Below are positions 1-14,000 of a stretch of 49,978 nt of DNA, in pieces. Within the stretch, counting starts at the first letter, position 1. The number at the start of each line of letters is the position of its first letter. The DNA comes from a virus: positions 1-49,978 of IMG/VR virus record IMGVR_UViG_3300009593_000026. One strand, written 5' to 3'. Below the pieces are notes generated by a model, which searched no databases, was not told where the DNA came from, and was given only the letters and a program-made list of their open reading frames with translations. A program made the position numbers and the translations under genes.

Positions 1-314
1 CCTTGTAGATCGTCGCCTGGCTGCCAGCGAGCATTTGCAGTATTCCACTTAAGAACCTGTCCGTTAGTAACCCCGCTAACGTCCACGTCAGTAAGATTCG
101 ATGCTGCAAGTTGTCCCTCCGTAAACGTACTACCATTCCATTTAAGAACTTGGTTCGTTGAGGGTGAATTAACTGTTATTTGAAGGTTGGTGTTATCTCC
201 AAGGGATGCATATAACTCGTTTATAACATTATTGAGTTTAATAGCACCGTCTCGTAAGGTATCACCTGTTCCGTCATTGGCACTTACGCCAATATTAAGG
301 TTCTGCTTAGCCAT
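1..314 (-). CDS. Tail-fibre-like structural protein, N-terminal part
   Basis: The gene starts at the ATG at 312-314 (MAKQNLNIGVSANDGTGDTL) and runs off the left edge, so only about 104 residues are visible. It holds two copies of a QVLKWN motif (QVLKWNGSTF and QVLKWNTANA), which is common in phage fibre and other virion proteins. The N-terminal NIG.SANDGTGDTLRDG segment is also typical of fibre-like proteins of marine T4-like phages. It is the last gene of the baseplate/fibre block and follows the 581-residue protein by 27 bases. No Shine-Dalgarno sequence is visible: the leader reads CCCCCCTACT just before the ATG. A T4-late-like box lies 25 bases upstream. The exact role is unknown because the C-terminal part is missing. 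Confidence 0.7.
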   Translation of the reverse strand, partial: MAKQNLNIGVSANDGTGDTLRDGAIKLNNVINELYASLGDNTNLQITVNSPSTNQVLKWNGSTFTEGQLAASNLTDVDVSGVTNGQVLKWNTANARWQPGDDLQ

Positions 315-338
315 AGTAGGGGGGTTATTCTACAGTTT

Positions 339-346
339 TATTTATG
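339..346 (-). promoter_or_regulatory. T4-late-promoter-like box
   Basis: The minus strand reads CATAAATA, 7 of 8 matches to the T4 late promoter TATAAATA, about 25 bases before the ATG at 314. It overlaps the last codons of the 581-residue gene. It could give the fibre-like gene its own late transcript. The one mismatch and the AT-rich context keep this tentative. Confidence 0.35.
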
Positions 347-2087
347 TAAGGTCAAATTCATAATTAGTTAGATCAAAACGTACATTATTTCTAGTAAAGT
401 CTGGGTTTGCATTATCCCTATCAAGTGGTATGGATGTCATATCAAATTTACCGACACTACTGTCCCACTTCAAAACCGATGAAGTGTCTTCGCCACTAGT
501 ACCACCAGTGACTGTGAGTATAACAAGGTTAGATGCAAGAGGAGAGTTAGACGCTTGCTGTGATTCACCTAGAGGTCCAGTAACAATACATCTATACCTA
601 TAGCCAGTCATAAAGGCTGCTGCTACAAGTGAATAGGATGTACTATTAGCACCAGTTATATTTGCCCAAGCAAATCCACCATCAGTAGATACTTGCCATT
701 GATATCCTTTAGTACCATCTTCAGGTTCTATAACAGCAATCAAACTAAAGTTTTGAGTACCACCATCAGCAATCGTTGCATTAGTTGGCTGATTGGTAAT
801 GATTATACTTGGAGTAGTTTGGGTCTCTCCACCTCCACTTTCTCCACCACCTGATGATTCCTGACCAATACCTTGATTTGCTGGTATATTTAGAGTTTCT
901 TTAGAAGAAAGACCAAATATATAAGGGAACTTTGGTGTCATATAACGATTAGGTACTACCGTAATAGCACCTCCACCACTAGACATTCCCGAATGATTGA
1001 GGCAATAATAATATAAATTAGGTGCATCAGAAGGTACAGTGATCTCTGTATATGCACCAGACTCACCTGCAGTACCAACAGATGTTACACCACTTGTATA
1101 TTCAACTCCACCACCGTGTATACCATTCTCTGTTGTTGAGAATTTAATAGGATGTGATAAATTAGATGGATCTGATTGTATAAACCTATAAGTACTTCCT
1201 TGAATAAATGTTAAATTTGGATACAAGACTCCATCAAGACGATACTTATTACCATCATTCTCACTTGTAACTGTTACAGTATATTCTTTACTTTCAGTTT
1301 CATCATTCCATAGTGTTATGAAGTAAGCAAAAGTACCATTGGGATACTCAGGAGTATAACAATAGCGACCATTATAAACATCTAGATGCCTTCCAACCTT
1401 ATCTACATTATATTCATAATCCTCCATTAATGCACCTTTAGGAGGATTTGCTGTTGTAGTACCATATGCAGGTCTATTAACAGCAATAGATTCTTTCATC
1501 TGATATCCCGTCTCCATTAAAACTACTGGAGAAGTATTGTCCTGTGGTAAATTATATCCATAAGGACCATAAACAGGATAACCATCAAATGCAAGACCCA
1601 AGATCTTAGAGTGTCCGTCAGGGTGACGCATATTGTCACCAACATACTGACTTAAACCATAGTAATCATTATAAGATCCCATTACCTGATTAGTATTCCA
1701 AGCACTTATAAACTCACCATCAATATAATGGTATTGATCATTAGCGTTAGGACGACCACCAGCAGTATCATCACCAGGATTGTACACACCAAAAGCATCA
1801 GTAGCCACCCAATTAAATCCAGTTGGAGGACTACCAAGAGTACCTGCAGATGGATTATTTAAAACAACTCCATTAGCACTTATTCCAACAACACCTAGTG
1901 GTAAACTACCACCTGCTTGAGTGTTAGTACCACCTCTATATGTAAAAGCGTGACTAAAAGTATAAGACTCAACGTCATTAGAATTGTTTGCATTAGGGAA
2001 AGTACCCTTAGCAACGGGATGAGGTAAACCATCTCCCGTTACTGTGAGTACATCATTGCTTGGATTGTAGCTACCGTTTGCTGCCAT
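342..2087 (-). CDS. Virion-type protein with YHYH, cupredoxin-like and Ig-like domains
   Basis: This 581-residue protein probably sits in the virion near the baseplate. Residues about 120-240 form a YHYH domain, with YHYIDG and LAFDGYPVYGPYGY at about 155-178. Residues about 268-376 look like a cupredoxin: a beta-rich segment with HPIKF and then YYYCLNHSGM, which supplies the Cys, His and Met expected of a type 1 copper site. Residues about 425-530 are Ig-like (YQWQVS...YRYRCIVTG). The start ATG overlaps the stop of the giant gene by one base (TAATG), so translation is likely coupled. The same YHYH and Ig-like modules occur inside the giant protein, which points to domain shuffling between neighbours. 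Copper binding is inferred from motif geometry only. Confidence 0.75.
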   Translation of the reverse strand: MAANGSYNPSNDVLTVTGDGLPHPVAKGTFPNANNSNDVESYTFSHAFTYRGGTNTQAGGSLPLGVVGISANGVVLNNPSAGTLGSPPTGFNWVATDAFGVYNPGDDTAGGRPNANDQYHYIDGEFISAWNTNQVMGSYNDYYGLSQYVGDNMRHPDGHSKILGLAFDGYPVYGPYGYNLPQDNTSPVVLMETGYQMKESIAVNRPAYGTTTANPPKGALMEDYEYNVDKVGRHLDVYNGRYCYTPEYPNGTFAYFITLWNDETESKEYTVTVTSENDGNKYRLDGVLYPNLTFIQGSTYRFIQSDPSNLSHPIKFSTTENGIHGGGVEYTSGVTSVGTAGESGAYTEITVPSDAPNLYYYCLNHSGMSSGGGAITVVPNRYMTPKFPYIFGLSSKETLNIPANQGIGQESSGGGESGGGETQTTPSIIITNQPTNATIADGGTQNFSLIAVIEPEDGTKGYQWQVSTDGGFAWANITGANSTSYSLVAAAFMTGYRYRCIVTGPLGESQQASNSPLASNLVILTVTGGTSGEDTSSVLKWDSSVGKFDMTSIPLDRDNANPDFTRNNVRFDLTNYEFDLT

Positions 2088-5000
2088 TAGTTGTCATCAA
2101 ATATTTGATCTGGGGTGAAGTTATCAACTGTGGTAGAACCTATGTTGATTGTCAGTATGGAAGATTGAGATAGGGTTGGTGTAGCACCTAGTGATGTTAA
2201 TCCGACTCTAAATTCATCTCCTCCGTCACCCTGAGTTGTAGCAGGTGTAGTATATGTTGGTGATGTAGCTCCGTTAATATTTATCCATTCATTAGTACCG
2301 TAATCCTTCTTCTGCCACTGATAGTTAATAACTCCACCAGCAGGAGTTGTGGATGCGATTACAGTAAAGGAAGCAGTCTGACCTTGGTTAACTGTTGTGT
2401 TAACTGGTTGTGATTCAATAGTGATATATGATTCACCTTGTGCTTCAGATTCACCTTGAGGAATGTAGTTAGGATCATAAATGTCAATACCACCATTAAC
2501 ACCAGCACCTGTAGGTCCTAAGAATGTTTCATCAACTGTCGTATGAACATCTACTGAAGGTAGTACATAACCTTGACCAGCATTCTTAACATCAATACGT
2601 GCGAGACCAACTAATGCCTTGATCTTACCACCGAAACCAGAGGAGGAAATCACATCAACTTGAGGACGTGAAGTATAACCATCACCTGAATTTGTTAGAA
2701 TTGCCTCAATAATACGACCTCTCTCGATATTTGCAAGTGCTTGTGCGTTACGTCCACGTACAGATCCTGTGTACTCGAAAGTAATTAGTGAGTTAGAAGA
2801 CTCAATAAGAGCAACTTCTCTTTCAAATTCCTCACCCTCGATTGCTAGTTTGTCACCAGTTTCAATTGGAGGTACAACTGTTGCTGCGATAACGTCAACA
2901 TCAGAACCAATGTAGGAGAATGCAACGAATGTAGAACCCGCACGAGGAACTTCAGAGAAGATAATACGTGAACCAACAAGTTCAAAACCGATACCTGGTT
3001 CCTGTACAACACCATTTAACTGACAGACGATGTTGTTCTCAGGTCTGATAGTGTTAGACTGTACACCTTCAGTCAATGTTAGTGAGTAGAATACTCCACC
3101 TAACTTCAAGTTGAAGGAGTTACGTAATGAATCAAAGTCGAATGAGATATCATCTAATTGTCTCAACTTACCTACGTAAACACCGTGGAATGTTGAGTTA
3201 ATTGCAGGTGCTTCAGTGAACTGAATGTTATCTGAGAATGCGGTGAATGCATTATTACCACCTGGAGGTTGTAGGATTCCATTCACGAAGATCATCATAT
3301 GACCTGCAGGATCTGGGAAGTATGCAGTACCATTTTCAGTGGTCAACTTGAAGTCCTTAGTTTCTCCATCGAATCCTCTGAAGTACCTTCTAACACGTCC
3401 ACGTAAAGTCTTAGCAACTGAACAAGCACCTCTGAATCCATAATCACCAATAATCTGTGAGTTCTTCAGGAAGGTTCCAGCAGTATCACCTAAGTGAAGG
3501 ATTGCACGTAAACCAACTTGCTCAATTCTCTCAATACGTCCATATGCAGTTGTTGCGGTAATTACAACAGAAGAGATAGCGGATGTGTATACACTTGGGA
3601 AGTTAGATCCAGAAGGAATCTTAGCAAGTTGATAAGCAACATCACCAGCAATAACTGTTAAATCATCACCGATAGCAGAGAATCTACCTTCTTCATTTGC
3701 AAGGTAAACGTACTTGTTATCAGCATCGTGTTCAGTAACAACGAATGTGTGACCAACTGACTGACCTGCATTTTGAAGTTGTAGTACATCACCAACCTTA
3801 AATGTATCATCTACACCAAAGTCAGTAATTAATGATGCATATTCAAATCTAGTAATCTCGGTAGAATGGATGTACTCACCAAATCCAGGCATAACATTAA
3901 ATGCCTCAACTTCAATAATTTGATCAGTAACAGAACCGTAGATAACATCTCCAACACCATAGTTACCAGTAACAGTCTCAATATCAAATGTTACACGACC
4001 TGACTGGTTATCAAGTAGAGCACCATCATTATTACGTACGATAAGTGCATTTGCTCTACCAGAATCTTGCTTACTGAATAATAGATCAGTTGCAATAAAT
4101 TCACCCATTCTAAAGTTAACTAATATACGCTTATGGGTAGCATCACTAACAGTACCTTGAGCACCAGATGTTAATCCTTCAATATTATCTCCTTGTACAA
4201 TGTTACCACCAGTAAGAACTAACTTAATGTAAGTAGAATTATCTGTTGCAAGGATGGTTCCTTTATTTCCTGTAGCACCAGTCTTAACAACTTCCTCACC
4301 ATTAACAAATACTTCAGGATCGCTAGTAACTGTAAGTGGTAAGTAAATGACATTATAAAGAACCTTAGCCCAGTTATCTTGTATTCTAATAACTTCAGCA
4401 TATGCACCAGTAGTATCACCGAAGAATATATCTGCAGGTTGTATACCACCAGAGATAGGTGTTGGTACATTACGCTCACCAAATGTTGATGGAGTACGAT
4501 GTATACCAGTCTCATCAACTACAGATAATGTATGAACTTGACCTGCTGTTCCTGGAGATAATAATTCAATCTTATCACCATCAATGTATTCTGAAATCCA
4601 TATTAGATTTTCAGTAGTATCTGGGTGAATGAAATATACTTGCCTGTCTAGTTCAGCAATAGCAGAACCTAGAACTGTGTAAGTAACACGATCATATGCT
4701 TGGAATAAATGTCCATTAGGAGCATCAATAGAACCATCAGTATTAACCATAGTTCCAACATTAAATTGGAACTTAAGGTAAGCTGTAGGTAGAGTTGATC
4801 TCTCAAGTGCAACTTCAATTAAGTGGAATAACTGCCAAACCTTATGTTGTGCTGTTTCAGTAGGACGTAGTTCTCGATTCTCATATGGTACCTCTTGGTT
4901 ATAAGGACCAGGATTATCTGCTTTTTGTTGAAGAACTTTAAGTGTCATATCTTTAACAGCAGCAGTATGATACAACAGATATGTTCTGAAGATATTAGGG

Positions 5001-8000
5001 AACGCTATGAAGTTACCCTCGGCATCAAACCAACTGTTAACTAATTCGAGAGTTTTGATATTACCATCAGTAATTAAGTCATATATCAATGCTTTACGGA
5101 TATTAGTTGCGAATGATTCGTCTCCTGTATATCCACCATAATTTTGCATAGTCTTGTAATATGATTCACGATCAATATACTGATCATTAAACCATATCAA
5201 TCTTGCTGCCTGACGATACATTTCAGGTGCACGACCAAGTGTCATATTAATCATATCTGCTAATGTATTAGAAGCAGATACTACGTTATAACAAATACCA
5301 CCACCAGATTGTAATGTATTATTTTGAAGTGGAGCCTGTCTAAAGACAGATTGATTAGTAAACCAATTACCATTACCTTGAGCAGCAGTGTCAATAACAT
5401 TAATTGGATAATTAAATAACTGCATTATTTGAGATCCAACAACAGCACACTCACCATTACCAGCAGAGTCATAAGTGATTGTTAAATCACGAATTGCAGC
5501 ACGTTCACCTGTTAGTGGCCATTCGCCTGGTAGAGTTCTTGTAATACCACCAATGTATGCATCAGGATTACTAACACCAGAACCAAACAGATTGATAGGA
5601 ATATTCATCAATGTAGTAATAGCAGATGCTTCATTGCTACAACGTGCAGCACCACCACCTGTAAATGAGGTAACAGCATTACTCTGAGAACTAATGAAGG
5701 TATGAGCATAAGCACCACCAGTGTGTACTGCTGCTCTTCTAATTCCGTGAGTAGTAGCACTCACAAATGTATGAGTTGTAGTGTTAGTAGAAGGAGCAGA
5801 TGCTAGAACCTGTACAGTAAATGTGTCAGTTGTGACGTTAGAAATCGTCATAACTCTATTACTGAATGGATCAGTTGGACGTGGATATGGGTGCTCAGTA
5901 TTGTTACTATCTTCTAAGCAAGTAAAGACTAATGAATAATCATCAAGGATAATTCCATCACCATTACTCCATCCGTGATCAGGAACTGTAACTGTCATAA
6001 TACCTGTAGCAGGTAAGTATGAAGCATTAGTTACTGTCTTCTTAGTTGGTCCTTCAAATACGTGTGTATAAAGTCCACCACTACGTACTGCCATTCCCTT
6101 AGAACTTACATACTTGTGCTCATAAACTCCACCACCAAGTACTTGAGGTTTGGTGATTGAATTAGCAGCAGCAGACTGGAATACGTGAGTTGTAGTGTTT
6201 GTAGAAGGAGTTACATCTAATACCTTCACATCAAATGTGTTAGTAGTTACGTTAGAAATGCGAAGCATTCTTCCAGATGCAGGGTCAGTACTACGTGGAT
6301 AAGCGTGGTCAGATGCTTGACCATCTTGATCACAACGGAAAGTTACTGCATTATCAGCAAGATAAATGTACTCACCTTCATAGAACTTATGATTATTAAC
6401 AGTTAACGTAATAACACCTGTTGTTGGGTTGTATGCAGCACTGCTAGGTGTCCAAGTTGTCTGTTGATTGACGAAGTTATGAGTTGTAGTGTTAGAAGAA
6501 ATACCAACGTTGATTGTAATTGTTCCATCAAGATGATGAATACCATTAGAAGTAGCAGATACAAACTGATGAACTGTCTTATCAAGGTTAGCGTGTCCTA
6601 CATATACATCAAAATCGTTTGTACCTACATTAGAAATTGGTAGATACTCATCATATGAAGGATCATTTTCTCTTGGATATGAGTGAAGTGTTTCATTATC
6701 ATCTCTAGCACAAGTAAATGTGATGGAATTTTCAGCCATCTTAATACTATCTCTTGCAACTTCAAGTCCACCAGTAGTTGCAGATACAAATGTATGAGCA
6801 GTCTGGTTAGAAATTGGACCTCTACCGAAGAAATTACCAACGTTAACTTCAAATGTATTGGTACTTGCGTTAGTAACAACTAAGAAACGTTGAGATGCAG
6901 GATCACTTGGTCTTGGATAAGAATGGTTTGTAGCATTACCATCTTGAGCACAAGTGAATGTAATAGAATTATCAGCAATTCTTACTCTGTCACCATTCTT
7001 CATTCCGTGAGCAGCACTTGTTATCCTTAACATACTGGTTGTTACATCGTAAGTAGCACCAGTTACTGTCTTTTGGAGAGAGGTAGTAAACCCGTGATTC
7101 GGTATGGTGAGATTCATCACACCAGTATTGGGGTTATACTTAGCATTGGTTACAGTATGAGTAGTGTATCCAACTTGATCAATGTTAATTCCACGCTGAT
7201 AGAATGGATCCTTCTTATGGATCATACCTCCAGAAGCAATTCCAGTATTGGTATGTGTGTAAATACCACCACCTCTGATTGCAGATCTTGTTATGCAATT
7301 AGCAGTACAAGACTTAAAGATATGTGTTGAAGTATTTGTAGAAGGTGCAGTCTCAAGAACCTTAACATTGAAGGTATCCTGAGTAACAGTATCAATTACC
7401 ATCCACTTATCCCAGAATGGATCTGTTCTTCTTGGATAAACGTGATCACTAGCGTGACTATCTTTATCACAAGTGAATGTGAGTGAGTTCTCAGCGATCT
7501 TGATCATATCACCATCGTTATAACCGTGATTAGCAATAGTCACAGTCATAACACCTGTAATAGGATTGTAATTAATATCAGTTGGTGTCTTACCTACTTG
7601 CTGTACAAACTGATGAGTTGTAGTGTTTGTAGAAGGTTGTGAAGCAAGAACCTGTACAGAAATTGTAGTAGGTGTTGTTGCAATAATAGGAACAGATGTC
7701 TGATAAGTAGGATCTCCTAAACGTGGATAGGTATGATCTGTTTGATAGTTATCCTGAGCACATCTGAAGGTTAATGAATTAGCAGAAATACGAATCTTAT
7801 GATCAGTAGTAAATTCGTGCTCACCAATCTCCATCTCCATAACACCCGAAGTTGGGTTGTAACTTACAGAGATAGGCTCAAATCCTGTGGTTGGTGTTTT
7901 ACCAACTTGAACTTTAAATGTATTTGCTTGTACATCCTCTACTGGTAACCACTTACCGTAAGTAGGATCAGTAGCACGTGGATATGTGTGGCTTGAACCA

Positions 8001-11000
8001 TTGTTATCCATTGTGCAAGTAAATGTAAATGCATTTAACTCAAACTTAACGAAGTCTCCATTAGAGTATCCGTGGTTGTTCAATGTTAGAAGCATATATC
8101 CAGTTTCAGGATCATATGATGCTGCTGTTGGTTGAGTTACTACAGTATTTGCTCTTGGATAAGTATGATTTGTCTGGTTGCTATCTAATCCACAAGTAAA
8201 TGTTAATGAATCAGGTGAAATTCTAATATTGTCGTGCTTGTTAAAGTAATGGTTACCTATACCAAGTACCATTGTACCTGTAATTGCGTTGAAGTTAGCA
8301 GTAGAAACTGTATGTCCAGTTGAAGGAGTAGCACCAACGTTAACAGTAACCCATCCAGTCTGTTCTTTTAATCCACCAGCAGTAGCACCAACAAATGTAT
8401 GGGCAAAGTTACCACCACCAGCAATACCAACATTACAGGTGAATGTATTGGCATCAGGTGTTGATAGAACTTCTAACCAATGTCCTGCTTCTGGATCATC
8501 TGCTCTTGGATATGTGTGGTTAGTAGCGTTGCTATCTTTAGTACAATTGAATGTAATTGAATTAAGATCAAACTTAACTAAAGTAGGAGCAACGTGAATA
8601 CTATTACCATTAGCTGCTTCGAATACGTGAATACTCTGATCAGAGATAGCACCACCTAAAGCATTTGATCCAACATTAACTGTGAATCTATTTCTAGATG
8701 CTTTCTTAACTATTAAGTAAGTTCCTGATGCAGGGTCAGTTGATCTTGGATATGGGTGAGTTGAACTGTATTGGTCTTTAGAACATCTGAATGTAATAGC
8801 ACCATCATCGATCATTACACTATCACCAACAGCAAGTCTGTTGTCTGCAGAATAAACTTCCAAATCACCTGTTGCTGGATCGAACTTAGCAAAGGTTGGA
8901 GATATTGTACGCTTAGACTGGAATCCGTGATTATTAATAGTTGCAGTTAATACACCACTTGTAGGAGTATAAGTTGCACCAGTAATAGTATGAGAGTTAG
9001 AACTTGACTCTTTTATTTTTAAAGCAGTGTTTCTAGCAGGGTCAGTTAGACGTGGATAAACGTGCTCTGAAGCGTGACTATCCATATCACAGGTGAATGT
9101 TAATGCTTCATCTGCAATCTTAATAGTAGTACCATCGATTAACTTATGAGCACCAACCTTAATCATCATATCGCCAGTTTCGCCATCATAATTAGCATCA
9201 CCAACGCTATAGAATACAGCAGGTGTTGTACCAACGTTAACAGTAACAGAACCAGATTCTAGTTCTACACCATCCTTCTCAGCAGAAATAAACTTATGAC
9301 TGTAATTACCACCAGTAGTTACACAATTATTTGTGGCAGATATAAATGTATGCTGAGTTACGTTAGTAGATGGAACAACTGGTAAAACGTTTAGAGTAAT
9401 AGAAGTAGCAGTTGTACCTGTAATTTCTAAAGAGTTACCATATACAGGGTCTTTAGACTTAATAATACAATTAGTTTCAGCACGAACGAATGTGTGAGTG
9501 TAGTTACCACCTGTTGTTATACAAGCAGGTACTGCTTCCTTAAAGATATGAGCAGTTGTATTAGAAGAGATACCAACATTAACTGTAATAGTATCATCCT
9601 TTTTAATAATTCCGTTAGATAGACCAGAAACAAATGTGTGAGTTGTAGTATTTGAAGATGGAATAGCATCTAATACTTGTACACTAAATGTAGTTGCATT
9701 TGGAACAGTCATAACTCTAATCCACTTATCACTAATTGGATCAGTTGCTCTTGGATAAGGATGGTTAGAAGAATTACTATCTTCTAAGCAAGTAAAGGTT
9801 ACTGCACCATCTCTTAACTTAACATAATCTCCAACAACTAATCCGTGATTAGCAGATGTTGTTACCTCAAGAATACCTGTAGTTCCACTGTAAGTAGTAC
9901 CACTTGCAGCAGTCATTGGAGTACCTTCGTACTTAATGTTAACTGATGAATCGTATGTTTGGTCTTTCTTAGCAGTTAGAGAACCAGCAGTTGAAGAAAC
10001 ATAAGCGTGTGTGTAAATACCACCAGCTCTTACAACACATCTCTCAATACTATTAGCAACAGCACTTACAAAGTTGTGAGTTGTAGTATTGGTTGAAGGT
10101 ACATTCTCTAGAACTTGAATACTAAAGGTATTAGCATCAATGTATGTGATAGGAATAAACTTATTAGATACAGGATCTTTTGGTCTTGGATATGAGTGAT
10201 TAGTTTGATCACTATCTTGACCACAAGTAAAGGTTACAAAATTATCATCAACTTTAATATGATCTCCATTTACCATACCGTGTCCAGTAACAGTAAGAGA
10301 CATAACACCTGTTGATGGGTTATATGATGCTCCAGTTGGAGTTAACTTAGTAGGAGCCTGCCAAGTATGAGCAGTTGTGTTAGTAGATGGTTGTGAACTT
10401 AGAACTTGAACTGTAATTGTGTCTGCTGTAGTCTGAGTAATTGCACAAGCAGTATCATAGAATGGGTCATCTTGAGTAGCACCACCTTGACCTGAAGCAC
10501 GAGGATATGAGTGATCAGTAGCATAATTATCAAAGGCACATTTGAATGTAAGTGAATTCTGAGAGAACCTTACAGATTGACCAACAGATAAATTATGTCC
10601 CTGTCCAATGGTCAATGTCATTAAACCTGTTGTTGGATTGTAATCAACCATTGTTGGAGCAAATCCAACAGTAGGAGTCTTACCAACATTAACAGTAAAT
10701 GTTGTATTACCAGTTACATCAATCTCTAACCACTTACCAGATGCAGGGTCAGTTGATCTTGGATATGGATGGTTAGAACCATTACCGTCCATAGAACAAG
10801 TAAATGTAATAGCACCATCAGCAAACTTAACTTTATCACCATCCTGAAGACCGTGATTAGCAGCAGTTGTAACGGTCATTATTCCTGTTTCAGGATCATA
10901 AGAACCGTTATTAATGTCAGATACTGTATAAGTTGTATTTCTAGGATAAGGGTGAAGAGTTTGATGACTATCTTGTGCACAAGTAAATGTAATACCACCT

Positions 11001-14000
11001 TCAGCAATCTTAAGTGCAGTTCCTGCAGTAAGACTATGATTACCAATGGTCATCTTCATATCACCAGTAGTAGGGGTGTAATCCACTGCTGTTGGTGTGA
11101 AACTTACTTTAGGTGATTCACCAACTTTAAAGGTAAATGTATTTGTAGATACTGCTTCAATTCTCATCCAAGAATTGTTTGCAGGGTCATCTTGTCTTGG
11201 ATATGGATGCTCAGAAGCATTTCCGTCCATATCACAAGTCATCACAATTCCGTTCTTCTCAACGTGAACCATTTCACCAACTTTGAATCCGTGGTTAGCA
11301 ACAGTAACAGTTAAGTGACCATTAACAGGATTGTAAGAAGCATCAGATGGAGTAACAGTAGTTGTTTGAGCTCTTGGATATGTGTGGAAGGTAGCATCAT
11401 CATCTTCCTTACAAGTAAATGTTAAGGAGTTAGGTGCTAACTTAATATGAGTACCAGTTGTTAAACCGTGTACACCAAGTATGAGTTCTAAACCACCTGT
11501 TTCAGGATCATAGTTTGCTTGAGATGGTGTGAAGTATTTGATAGGAGTCTTACCAATACTCATATCAAAAGTATTCTTAGTTACGTTTGAGATTGGTAGG
11601 AAACGTCCACTAGCAGGATCAGACAGTCTTGGATATGTTTTCTTGCTGTAATGCTCATCCATATCACAAGTGAATGTCATAGAATCGTTAGCAAGTCTAA
11701 TCTTGTCACCATTCTTAAATCCGTGATTAGGAACGGTAACATTCAACATACCAGTAACAGGGTTGAAGTCTGCCCAAGTTGCTGTATGGTGAGTTGTTCC
11801 AACTGAAACGATATCTAATGCTTTATCAACTGCTGGATCAGTAGCACGAGGATACTTATGAATAGATCTATAATTATCCTGAGAACAACGATAATTTAAT
11901 TCATCCTGAAGAATCTTAAGTGTTTGACCTTCTCTTAAACTATGAGATCCAATATCAAGAGTTAATAGACCTGTTTCAGGATCATAAGTAGAATCTTTAG
12001 CATCAAAGTTAACTCTCTCTGTTATACCAACATTGACTGTAATATCGTTACCACTTACGTTCGTGACGGGTAGTAAAGCAACAGCTGCTGGGTCGGAAAT
12101 TCTTGGATAAGTATGTTGAGTCTGATGATCATCTTGATCACAAGTGAATACAAGTGAATTTGTATTAATTCTAATTGTATCGTTAGTAGTTACATTGTGT
12201 GATGCACCTAAAGTTAAAACTAAATCACCAGTTGCAGGATCATAAGTTGCTGCTGTTGGAGTATGTTGACCAGATGCAGTTTGTTGATCGATAGTAATTT
12301 CATCATCATATACTGGATCACCTTCTGTATAACCATTAGTAGCAACTAACTGTTGTCTCATTACTTGAATAGCAATATCTCTTGCTTGTTCAAATACATA
12401 CTTAACTTCATTTGGTTGACCATTGATATGCTGAACAGCATTAGCATCAGTAACATAGAACTCAGTGGCATACCACATCTTGTTATTACCACCGTGTGAT
12501 AAGTTGAATATCAATGCTTCTAAAATATCAACACAATCATCAACACAAGACTGATAACCATATCCACCAAATCCTAATGATGGGTACTGAGAAACACCAC
12601 GACCAACAGCAGTAGAAGCAATAAATCTTAAGTTATTTCTAATTTCATCAGCAGCGTTATATGCCTTATTACCAGACTCATTATTATCATAATCACCACG
12701 TGCTGCACCACCGCCACCTTGGTTACCACCTTGACCACCGCCACCTCCACCGAAGCCGCCACCGCCACCTTGACCGCCACCAGCTCCACCACCTGCAGAA
12801 TAATCAGGGTAGGGATTAAACCCTAACTTGTTCTGGATCGCCAAAGCAGACATATCCCTAGCCATCTTCATAGCAAAGGCAGTTTCTTCAGTCTCATCAG
12901 TAACGTGCTTCAGTCCATTCTCAGTATTCAGATATAACATCGCTGCATCATAAGTTGCAGAGTTAGAATTGAATCTAAGGTCGTGAATGATAGCTTCGAT
13001 AACGTCAACAATATCATCTTCACAATGATTCTTACCACCTTTAACACTGAAGTGATAATGTTTAAATGCAGAACACTTAAGCATAAGATCAACTGCTTCA
13101 CCTGCAATAGCACGCTTATTAGTTTCAAGCATATCAGCAGCATCTAATGCTCTCTGAGAACCTGCATAGATTTGAGGATCGTGTAAGAAGGTAGATTCAG
13201 TTGCCTGATCCTTACGGAATGCAGTGAAATCTGTATATTGGAATTGGAAGAAGTCGTCAATAGTTTGAGCAGTTGTACCAGCAAGATTTGCAAGGTTTTC
13301 ACTACGTCCAACTAAAGCATTCTGTAGTGCCTTCTCCATCAACATCTTAGAGTAACCAATTGCATCAAGCATTGGAAGTAATTCTTCTTCAACTTGAATG
13401 ATCTTACCTGTAGAATCTAAGTATTGATCAATAATACCTTGAACGTTAGCATTACCACCAGTTAATAAGTCACCAGCAATAGCAGGTATAATATGATCTC
13501 TAAGGTCACGAACACACTTATCACGACCTGGAGTACCACCAGGAATGTCAAACTTATCTTCCTGAATGAAGTTAATAGTTACGTTATACTGTTCTTCTAA
13601 CCAGAAAGCAACTTCATCAGCGATACACTTACGGTTGAAGTATAGTAAATCAGCACCATCTCTAAATCTGTTACCTGTAGGACCAAGAACTAATAGTAAA
13701 CTATCTACTAGATCAGTAATAAAGGTCTGTATACCAGCAGCTGCAGGAGATGAGAAGTAGTTAGGAATACGAATACGTGTTGTATGCTCACCAGTTAGGT
13801 CATCAGCATTAGCAGTAATAACAGTATTGCAAAGTTTACCAACTTCTCTCCAAGCATAGATGGATTGAAGCAATTCTCCGTTAACGTGTGCTAATTGTCC
13901 TTCTTGGTTAGCAAGATATCCTCTTGCAGCAACGATACTATTAAAGTTACCACCATACCTTAGATCATTAACGATAGCAGGTATAATGTATTCATAAGTA

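Noticed and set aside
8289-8597. Plus-strand frames inside the giant gene, for example 8289-8597 and 10769-11116
   Set aside because: They are mirror frames of the strongly conserved repeat protein, have no ribosome site and show no protein-like pattern.
5670-12265. CRISPR-like array from regular spacing
   Set aside because: The repeats are about 314 bases, diverged at DNA level and conserved as protein in one frame.
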